Below, one piece after another: positions 50,861-60,760 of a stretch of DNA of 64,000 nt. How positions within the stretch are numbered: position 1 is the first letter of the stretch; every line of letters begins with the position of its first letter. A program made the position numbers and the translations under genes. The notes beneath the pieces were generated by a model. The model worked only from the letters and a program-made list of their open reading frames with translations, searched no databases and was not told the origin of the DNA. Source of the DNA: Hydractinia symbiolongicarpus (lineage: Eukaryota; Cnidaria; Hydrozoa; Anthoathecata; Hydractiniidae); assembly GCF_029227915.1 (NCBI RefSeq), contig NC_079875.1:1922001-1986000 (forward strand), in the 5' to 3' direction.

Positions 50861-53513
50861 TTTGAAAACTACAAGTCTCATGCGTTTTAGTGGTGAAAAA
50901 ATAAATTAAAAAATCGTTCTGGAAATGAGTTTACTCACAGGGTACTTTCTTTGTATACATTTGACTATACGGGCCAAGCCCGGGATTTACAGGAAATCGC
51001 GGGTTTTCGTTTGCCGGCGATTAAACCTCTTTCATTAAGCGTCTCATCAAAAATGAAAACATTTTTAAAAACAGCAAGTCTCGTGCGTTTTAGTGGTGAA
51101 AAGATAATTGAAAAAATCGTTTCGGAAATGAGTTTACTCACAGGGTACTTTCTTTGTATACATTCGACTATACGGGCCAAGCCCGGGTTTTACGGGAAAT
51201 CTCGGGTTTTCGTTTGCCCGCGATTAAACCTCTTTCATTAAGCGTCTCATAAAAAATGAAAACATTTTTGAAAACAACAAGTCTCATGCGTTTTAGTGGT
51301 GAAAAAATAAATTAAAAAATCGTTCTGGAAATGAGTTTACTCACAGGGTACTTTCTTTGTATACATTCGACTATACGGGCCAAGCCCGGGATTTACGGGA
51401 AATCGCGGGTTTACGTTTGCCGGCGATTAAACCTCTTTCATTAAGCGTCTCATCAAAAATGAAAACATTTTTGAAAACTACAAGTCTCATGCGTTTTAGT
51501 GGTGAAAAAAAAATTTAAAAAATCGTTCAAGAAATGAGTTTACTCCCTGGGAACTTTCTTTGTATACATTCGACTATACGGGCCAAGCCCGGGATTTACG
51601 GGAAATCGCGGGATTTCGTTTGCCGGTGATTAAACCTCTTTTATTAAGCGTCTAATCAAAAATGAAAACATTTTTGAAAACTGCAAGTCTCATGCGTTTT
51701 AGTGGTGAAAAGATAATTGAAAAAATCGTTTCGGAAATGAGTTTACTCACAGGGTTCTTTCTTTGTATACATTCAACTATACGGGCCAAGCCCGGGATTT
51801 ACGGGAAATCGCGGGTTTTCGTTTGCCGGCGATTAAACAACTTTCATTAAGCGTCTCATCAAAAATGAAAACATTTCTGAAAACTACAAGTCTCATGCGT
51901 TTTAGCGGTGAAAAAATAATTGAAAAAATCGTTTCGGAAATGAGTTTACTCACAGGGTACTTTCTTTGTATACATTCGACTATACGGGCCAAGCCCGGGA
52001 TTTACGGGAAATCGCGGGTTTTCGTTTGCAGGCGATTAAACAACTTTCATTAAGCGTCTCATCAAAAATGAAAACATTTCTGAAAACTACAAGTCTCATG
52101 CGTTTTATTGGTGAAAATTAATTTAAAAAATCGTTCGGGAAATGAGTTTACTCCCTAGGTACTTTCTTTGTATACTTTTGACTATACGGGCCGAGTCCGG
52201 GATTTACGGGAAGTCGCGGGTTTTCGTTTGCCGGCAAATAAACTTCTTTTATTCAGCGTCTCATCAAAAATGAAAACATTTTTGAAAACTACAAGTCTCA
52301 TGCGTTTTAGTGGTGAAAAGATAATTGAAAAAATCGTTTCGGAAATAAGTTTACTCACACGGTACTTTCTTTGTATACATTCGACTATACGGGCCAAGCC
52401 CGGGATTTACGGGAAATCGCGGGTTTTTGTTTGCCGGCGATTAAACAACTTTCATTAAGCGTCTCATCCAAAATGAAAACGTTTCTGAAAACTACAAGTC
52501 TCATGTGTTTTATTGGTGAAAATTAATTTAAAAAATCGTTCGGGAAATGAGTTTACTCCCTGGGTACTTTCTTTGTATACTTTTGACTATACGGGCCGAG
52601 TCTGGGATTTACGGGAAGTCGCGGGTTTTCGTTTGCCGGCAATTAAACTTCTTTTATTCAGCGTCTCATCAAAAATGAAAACATTTTTAAAAACTACAAG
52701 TCTCATGGGCTTTAGTGGTGAAATAATAATTTAAAAAATCGTTCGGGAAATGAGTTTACACCCCGGGTACTTTCTTTGTATACTTTTGACTATACAGGCC
52801 GAGTCCGGCATTTACGGGAAATCGCAGGTTTTCGTTTGCCGGCGATTAAACTTCTTTTATTCAGCGTCTCATCAAAAATGAAAAAATTTTTGAAAACTAC
52901 AAGTCTCATGCGTTTTAGTGGTGAAAAAATAATTTAAAAAATCGTTTTGAAAATGAGTTTACTCACAGGGTACTTTCTTTGTATACATTCGACTATACGG
53001 GCCAAGCCCGGGATTTAACGGGATATCGCGGGTTTTCGTTTGCCGGCGATTAAACCGCTTTCATTAAGCGTCTCATCAAAAATGAAAACATTTCTGAAAA
53101 CTACAAGTCTCATGTGTTTTAGTGGTGAAAAAATAATTTAAATAATCGTTTGGGAAATGAGTTTACTCCCTGGGTACTTTCTTTTTATTCTTTTGACTAT
53201 ACGGGCCGAGTCGGGGATTTACGGGAAATCGCAGGTTTTCGTTTGCCGGCGATTAAACTTCTTTTATTCAGCGTCTCATCAAAAATGTACACATTTTTGA
53301 AAACTACAAGTCTCATGCGTTTTAGTGGTGAAGAAATAATTTAAAAAACCGTTCGGGAAATGAGTTTACTCACAGGGTACTTTCTTTGTATACATTCGAC
53401 TATACGGGCCAAGCCCGGGATTTACGGGAAATCGCGGGTTTTCGTTTGCCGGCGATTAAACCACTTTCATTAAGCGTCTCATCAAAAATGAAAACATTTC
53501 TGAAAACTACAAG

Positions 53514-53575
53514 TCTCATGCGTTTTAGTGGTGAAAAAATAATTTCTCATGGGCCTTAGTGGTAAAATAATAATT
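53514..53575 (+). repeat. 31-bp internal duplication (copy 4)
   Basis: The same join, with starts at 53,514 and 53,545, inside superblock P2. Confidence 0.92.
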
Positions 53576-54356
53576 TAAAAAATCGTGTGGGAAATGAGTT
53601 TACTCCCTGGGAACTTTCTTTGTATACTTTTGACTATACGGGCCGAGTCCGGGATTTGTGGGAAGTCGCAGGTTTTCGTTTGTAGGCGATTAAACTTCTT
53701 TTATTCAGCGTCTTATCAAAAATGAAAACATTTTTGAAAACTACAAGTCTCATGCGTTTTAGTGGGGAAAAAATAATTTAAAAAATCGTTCGAGAAATGA
53801 GTTTACACCCTGGGTACTTTCTTTGTATACTTTTGATTATACGGGCCGAGTCCGGGATTTACGGGAAATCGCAGGTTTTCGTTTGCCGGTGATTAAACCA
53901 CTTTCATTAAGCGTCTCATCAAAAATAAAAAGATTTCTGAAAACTACAAGTCTCATGTGTTTTAGTGGTGAAAAAATAATTTAAATAATCGTTTGGGAAA
54001 TGAGTTTACTCCCTGGGTACTTTCTTTTTATTCTTTTGACTATACGGGCCGAGTCGGGGATTTACGGGAAATCGCAGGTTTTCGTTTGCCGGCGATTAAA
54101 CTTCTTTTATTCAGCGTCTCATCAAAAATGTACACATTTTTGAAAACTACAAGTCTCATGCGTTTTAGTGGTGAAGAAATAATTTAAAAAACCGTTCGGG
54201 AAATGAGTTTACTCACAGGGTACTTTCTTTGTATACATTCGACTATACGGGCCAAGCCCGGGATTTACGGGAAATCGCGGGTTTTCGTTTGCCGGCGATT
54301 AAACCACTTTCATTAAGCGTCTCATCAAAAATGAAAACATTTCTGAAAACTACAAG

Positions 54357-54418
54357 TCTCATGCGTTTTAGTGGTGAAAAAATAATTTCTCATGGGCCTT
54401 AGTGGTAAAATAATAATT
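54357..54418 (+). repeat. 31-bp internal duplication (copy 5)
   Basis: The same join, with starts at 54,357 and 54,388, 843 bp after copy 4. It is the last one in the window. Confidence 0.92.
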
Positions 54419-54799
54419 TAAAAAATCGTGTGGGAAATGAGTTTACTCCCTGGGAACTTTCTTTGTATACTTTTGACTATACGGGCCGAGTCCGGGATTT
54501 GTGGGAAGTCGCAGGTTTTCGTTTGTAGGCGATTAAACTTCTTTTATTCAGCGTCTTATCAAAAATGAAAACATTTTTGAAAACTACAAGTCTCATGCGT
54601 TTTAGTGGGGAAAAAATAATTTAAAAAATCGTTCGAGAAATGAGTTTACACCCTGGGTACTTTCTTTGTATACTTTTGACTATACGGGCCAAGCCCGGGA
54701 TTTACGGGAAATCGCGGGTTTTCGTTTGCCGGCGATTAAACCAATTTCATTAAGCGTCTCATCAAAAATAAAAAGATTTCTGAAAACTACAAGTCTCAT

Positions 54800-57700
54800 G
54801 CGTTTTAGTGGTGAATAAATGAATTAAAAAATCGTTCGGGAAATGAGTTTACTCCCTGGGTACTATCTTTGTATACTTTTGACTATACGGGCCAAGCCCG
54901 GGATTTACGGGAAATCGCGGGTATTCGTTTGCCGGAGATTAAACTTCTTTTATTCAGCGTCTCATCAGAAATGAAAACATTTTTAAAAACTACAAGTCTT
55001 ATGCGTTTTAGTGGTGAAAAAATAATTTAAAAAATCGTTCTGGAAATAAGTTTACTCGCAGGGCACTTTCTTTGTATACATTCAACTATACGGTCAAGCC
55101 CGGAATTTACGGGAAATCGCAGGTTTTCGTTTGCCGGCGATTAAACCTCTTTCATTAAGCGTCTCATCAAAAATGAAAACATTTTTAAAAACTACAAGTC
55201 TCATGGGCTTTAGTGGTGAAATAATAATTTAAAAAATCGTTCGGGAAATGAGTTTACACCCTGGGTACTTTCTTTGTATACTTTTTACTATACGGGCCGA
55301 GTCCGGGATTTACGGGAAATCGCAGGTTTTCGTTTGCCGGCGATTAAACTTCTTTTATTCAGCGTCTCATCAAAAATGTACACATTTTTGAAAACTACAA
55401 GTCTCATGCGTTTCAGTGGTGAAGAAATAATTTAAAAAACCGTTCGGGAAATGAGTTTACTCACAGGGTACTTTCTTTGTATACATTCGACTATACGGGC
55501 CAAGCCCGGGATTTACGGGAAATCGCGGGTTTTCGTTTGCCGGCGATTAAACCGCTTTCATTAAGCGTCTCATCAAAAATGAAAACATTTCTGAAAACTA
55601 CAAGTCTCATGCGTTTTAGTGGTGAAAAAATAATTTAAAAATTCGTTCGGGAAATGAGTTTACTCACTGGGTACTTTCCTTGCATACTTTTGACTATACG
55701 GGCCGAGTCCGGGATTTACGGGAAATCGCGGGTTTTCGTTTGCCTGCGATTAAACTTCTTTTATTCAGCGTCTCATTAAAAATGAAACCATTTTTAAAAA
55801 CTACAAGTCTCATGAGCTTTAGTGGTAAAATAATAATTTAAAAAATCGTTTGGGAAATGAGTTTACTCCCTGGGTACTTTCTTTGTATACTTTTGACTAT
55901 ACGGGCCGAGTCCGGGATTTGTGGGAAGTCGCAGGTTTTCGTTTGTAGGCGATTAAACTTCTTTTATTCAGCGTCTCATCAAAAATGAAAACATTTTTGA
56001 AAACTACCAGTCTCATGCGTTTTAGTGGTGAAAAAATAATTTAAAAAATCGTTCGGGAAATGAGTTTACACCCTGGGTACTCTCTTTGTACACTTTTGAC
56101 TATACGGGCCGAGTCCGGGAATTACGGGAAATCGCAGGTTTTTGTTTGCCGGCGATTAAACTTCTTTTATTCAGCGTCTCATCAAAAATGAAAACATTTT
56201 TGAAAACTACAAGTCTCATGCGTTTTAGTGGTGAAAAAATAATTTAAAAAATCGTTCGGGAAATGAGTTTACACCCTGGGTACTCTCTTTGTATACTTTT
56301 GACTATACGTGCCGAGTACGGGATTTACGGGAAATCGCAGGTTTTCGTTTGCCGGCGATGAAACTTCTTTTATTCAGCGTCTCATCAAAAGTGAAAACAT
56401 TTTTGAAAACTACAAGTCTCATGCGTTTTAGTGGTGAAAAAATAAATTAAAAAATCGTTCTGGAAATGAGTTTACTCACAGGGTACTTTCTTTGTATACA
56501 TTCGACTATACGGGCCAAGCCCGGGATTTACGGGAAATCGCGGGTTTTCGTTTGCCGGCGATTAAACCTCTTTCATTAAGCGTCTCATCAAAAATGAAAA
56601 CATTTTTGAAAACTACAAGTCTCATGCGTTTTAGTGGTGAAAAAAAAAATTAAAAAATCGTTCGGGAAATGAGTTTACTCCCTGGGTACTTTCTTTGTAT
56701 ACATTCGACTATACGGGCCAAGCCCGGGATTTACGGGAAATCGCGGGATTTCGTTTGCCGCCGAATAAACCTCTTTTATTAAGCGTCTCATCAAAAATGA
56801 AAACATTTTTGAAAACTACAAGTCTCATGCGTTTTAGTGGTGAATAAATGAATTAAAAAATCGTTCGGGAAATGAGTTTACTCCCTGGGTACTATCTTTG
56901 TATACTTTTGACTATACGGGCCAAGCCCGGGATTTACGGGAAATCGCGGGTATTCGTTTGCCGGAGATTAAACTTCTTTTATTCAGCGTCTCATCAGAAA
57001 TGAAAACATTTTTAAAAACTACAAGTCTTATGCGTTTTAGTGGTGAAAAAATAATTTAAAAAATCGTTCTGGAAATAAGTTTACTCGCAGGGCACTTTCT
57101 TTGTATACATTCAACTATACGGTCAAGCCCGGAATTTACGGGAAATCGCAGGTTTTCGTTTGCCGGCGATTAAACCTCTTTCATTAAGCGTCTCATCAAA
57201 AATGAAAACATTTTTAAAAACTACAAGTCTCATGGGCTTTAGTGGTGAAATAATAATTTAAAAAATCGTTCGGGAAATGAGTTTACACCCTGGGTACTTT
57301 CTTTGTATACTTTTTACTATACGGGCCGAGTCCGGGATTTACGGGAAATCGCAGGTTTTCGTTTGCCGGCGATTAAACTTCTTTTATTCAGCGTCTCATC
57401 AAAAATGTACACATTTTTGAAAACTACAAGTCTCATGCGTTTCAGTGGTGAAGAAATAATTTAAAAAACCGTTCGGGAAATGAGTTTACTCACAGGGTAC
57501 TTTCTTTGTATACATTCGACTATACGGGCCAAGCCCGGGATTTACGGGAAATCGCGGGTTTTCGTTTGCCGGCGATTAAACCGCTTTCATTAAGCGTCTC
57601 ATCAAAAATGAAAACATTTCTGAAAACTACAAGTCTCATGCGTTTTAGTGGTGAAAAAATAATTTAAAAATTCGTTCGGGAAATGAGTTTACTCACTGGG

Positions 57701-58859
57701 TACTTTCCTTGCATACTTTTGACTATACGGGCCGAGTCCGGGATTTACGGGAAATCGCGGGTTTTCGTTTGCCTGCGATTAAACTTCTTTTATTCAGCGT
57801 CTCATTAAAAATGAAACCATTTTTAAAAACTACAAGTCTCATGAGCTTTAGTGGTAAAATAATAATTTAAAAAATCGTTTGGGAAATGAGTTTACTCCCT
57901 GGGTACTTTCTTTGTATACTTTTGACTATACGGGCCGAGTCCGGGATTTGTGGGAAGTCGCAGGTTTTCGTTTGTAGGCGATTAAACTTCTTTTATTCAG
58001 CGTCTCATCAAAAATGAAAACATTTTTGAAAACTACCAGTCTCATGCGTTTTAGTGGTGAAAAAATAATTTAAAAAATCGTTCGGGAAATGAGTTTACAC
58101 CCTGGGTACTCTCTTTGTACACTTTTGACTATACGGGCCGAGTCCGGGAATTACGGGAAATCGCAGGTTTTTGTTTGCCGGCGATTAAACTTCTTTTATT
58201 CAGCGTCTCATCAAAAATGAAAACATTTTTGAAAACTACAAGTCTCATGCGTTTTAGTGGTGAAAAAATAATTTAAAAAATCGTTCGGGAAATGAGTTTA
58301 CACCCTGGGTACTCTCTTTGTATACTTTTGACTATACGTGCCGAGTACGGGATTTACGGGAAATCGCAGGTTTTCGTTTGCCGGCGATGAAACTTCTTTT
58401 ATTCAGCGTCTCATCAAAAGTGAAAACATTTTTGAAAACTACAAGTCTCATGCGTTTTAGTGGTGAAAAAATAAATTAAAAAATCGTTCTGGAAATGAGT
58501 TTACTCACAGGGTACTTTCTTTGTATACATTCGACTATACGGGCCAAGCCCGGGATTTACGGGAAATCGCGGGTTTTCGTTTGCCGGCGATTAAACCTCT
58601 TTCATTAAGCGTCTCATCAAAAATGAAAACATTTTTGAAAACTACAAGTCTCATGCGTTTTAGTGGTGAAAAAAAAAATTAAAAAATCGTTCGGGAAATG
58701 AGTTTACTCCCTGGGTACTTTCTTTGTATACATTCGACTATACGGGCCAAGCCCGGGATTTACGGGAAATCGCGGGATTTCGTTTGCCGCCGAATAAACC
58801 TCTTTTATTAAGCGTCTCATCAAAAATGAAAACATTTTTGAAAACTACAAGTCTCATGC
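54800..58859 (+). repeat. 10-mer HOR, 2,029 bp, two copies
   Basis: gtattcgtttgccggag at 54,921 and 56,950 gives a 2,029-bp step (10 x 203 - 1; the lost base lies in tacggtcaag). The full unit, from the gaataaatgaatt monomer to the ccgccgaataaacc monomer, is repeated with almost no change. Private changes such as acgtgccgagtacggg and gcgatgaaac are present in both. The first copy overlaps the end of superblock P2, so this amplification used P2 material. Confidence 0.87.
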
Positions 58860-58904
58860 GTCGCAGGTTTTCGTTTGCCGGTGATTAAACCACTTTCATT
58901 AAGC
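58814..58904 (+). repeat. Truncated monomer, 91 bp, 112-bp internal deletion
   Basis: The anchor gtctcat at 58,814 is followed by the next one at 58,905, only 91 bp later. The break is at 58,860/58,861: gtctcatgcg runs directly into tcgcaggttttcg. The missing part holds the A/T tract, gtatac and three of the CGGG motifs. Little identity exists at the join beyond a few bases, so this is a non-register deletion or a recombination endpoint. It sits exactly at the right end of the 2,029-bp 10-mer. Confidence 0.93.
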
Positions 58905-59170
58905 GTCTCATCAAAAATAAAAAGATTTCTGAAAACTACAAGTCTCATGCGTTTTAGTGGTGAATAAATGAATTAAAAAATCGTTCGGGAAATGAGTTTA
59001 CTCCCTGGGTACTATCTTTGTATACTTTTGACTATACGGGCCAAGCCCGGGATTTACGGGAAATCGCGGGTTTTCGTTTGCCGGAGATTAAACTTCTTTT
59101 ATTCAGCGTCTCATCAGAAATGAAAACATTTTTGAAAACTACAAGTCTTATGCGTTTTAGTGGTGAAAAA
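58905..59170 (+). repeat. Monomers resuming after the deletion
   Basis: A gaataaatgaatt monomer (about 58,961) and its follower with gccggagatt and catcagaaatg resemble 49,430-49,680. They read ttttcgtttgccggag rather than the gtattcg form of the 2,029-bp unit, so they derive from an older copy. Only satellite is present. Confidence 0.75.
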
Positions 59171-60760
59171 ATAATTTAAAAAATCGTTCTGGAAATAAGT
59201 TTACTCGCAGGGCACTTTCTTTGTATACATTCGACTATACGGTCAAGCCCGGGATTTACGGGAATTCGCGGGTTTTCGTTTGCCGGCGATTAAACCTCTT
59301 TTATTAAGCGTCTCATCAAAAATGAAAACATTTTTAAAAACTACAAGTCTCATGGGCTTTAGTGGTGAAATAATAATTTAAAAAATCGTTCGGGAAATGA
59401 GTTTACACCCTGGGTACTTTCTTTGTATACTTTTTACTATACGGGCCGAGTCCGGGATTTACGGGAAATCGCAGGTTTTCGTTTGCCGGCGATTAAACTT
59501 CTTTTATTCAGCGTCTCATCAAAAATGTACACATTTTTGAAAACTACAAGTCTCATGCGTTTTAGTGGTGAAGAAATAATTTAAAAAACCGTTCGGGAAA
59601 TGAGTTTACTCACAGGGTACTTTCTTTGTATACATTCGACTATACGAGCCAAGCCCGGGATTTACGGGAAATCGCAAGTTTTCGTTTGCCGGCGATTAAA
59701 CCGCTTTCATTAAGCGTCTCATCAAAAATGAAAACATTTCTGAAAACTACCAGTCTCATGCGTTTTAGTGGTGAAAAAATAATTTAAAAATTCGTTCGGG
59801 AAATGAGTTTACTCACTGGGTACTTTCCTTGCATACTTTTGACTATACGGGCCGAGTCCGGGATTTACGGGAAATCGCGGGTTTTCGTTTGCCGGCCATT
59901 AAACTTCTTTTATTCAGCGTCTCATTAAAAATGAAACCATTTTTAAAAACTACAAGTCTCATGGGCTTTAGTGGTGAAAAAATAATTTAAAAAATCGTTC
60001 TGGAAATAAGTTTACTCGCAGGGCACTTTCTTTGTATACATTCGACTATACGGTCAAGCCCGGGATTTACGGGAAATCGCGGGTTTTCGTTTGCCGGCGA
60101 TTAAACCTCTTTCATTAAGCGTCTCATCAAAAATGAAAACATTTTTGAAAACTACAAGTCTCATGGGCTTTAGTGGTGAAATAATAATTTAAAAAATCGT
60201 TCGGGAAATGAGTTTACACCCTGGGTACTTTCTTTGTATACTTTTTACTATACGGGCCGAGTCCGGGATTTACGGGAAATCGCAGGTTTTCGTTTGCCGG
60301 CGATTAAACTTCTTTTATTCAGCGTCTCATCAAAAATGTACACATTTTTGAAAACTACAAGTCTCATGCGTTTTAGTGGTGAAGAAATAATTTAAAAAAC
60401 CGTTCGGGAAATGAGTTTACTCACAGGGTACTTTCTTTGTATACATTCGACTATACGGGCCAAGCCCGGGATTTACGGGAAATCGCGAGTTTTCGTTTGC
60501 CGGCGATTAAACCGCTTTCATTAAGCGTCTCATCAAAAATGAAAACATTTCTGAAAACTACAAGTCTCATGCGTTTTAGTGGTGAAAAAATAATTTAAAA
60601 ATTCGTTCGGGAAATGAGTTTACTCACTGGGTACTTTCCTTGCATACTTTTGACTATACGGGCCGAGTCCGGGATTTACGGGAAATCGCGGGTTTTCGTT
60701 TGCCGGCGATTAAACTTCTTTTATTCAGCGTATCATTAAAAATGAAACCATTTTTAAAAA
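59170..60760 (+). repeat. 4-mer HOR, 811 bp, two copies
   Basis: ggaaataag at 59,191 and 60,002 gives an 811-bp step (4 x 203 - 1, the lost base again in tacggtcaag). Each unit has monomers with tcgcagggcac, tttttactatac, atgtacacattttt and ttccttgcatac. The atgaaaccattttt monomer closes each unit near 59,931 and 60,741. Confidence 0.82.

Larger units (their letters stand above)
50861..56238 (+). repeat. Superblock P2, shortened copy of P1
   Basis: The left part (50,860 to about 53,345) matches P1 at an offset of 8,819 bp. The right part (about 53,345 to 56,238) matches P1 at an offset of 5,338 bp. The difference means about 3.48 kb of P1, equivalent to one 2,467-bp 12-mer plus one 1,015-bp 5-mer, is absent from P2 or was added to P1 after the duplication. 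Copy differences are few, for example cgttcaagaaatg at about 51,525 versus cgttcgggaaatg. Confidence 0.8.

Noticed and set aside
42040-56238. Treating the 8.8-kb duplication purely as an assembly artefact
   Set aside because: The two copies differ by scattered single bases and by a HOR-sized length difference, which false duplication would not normally create. Long-read confirmation would still be decisive.
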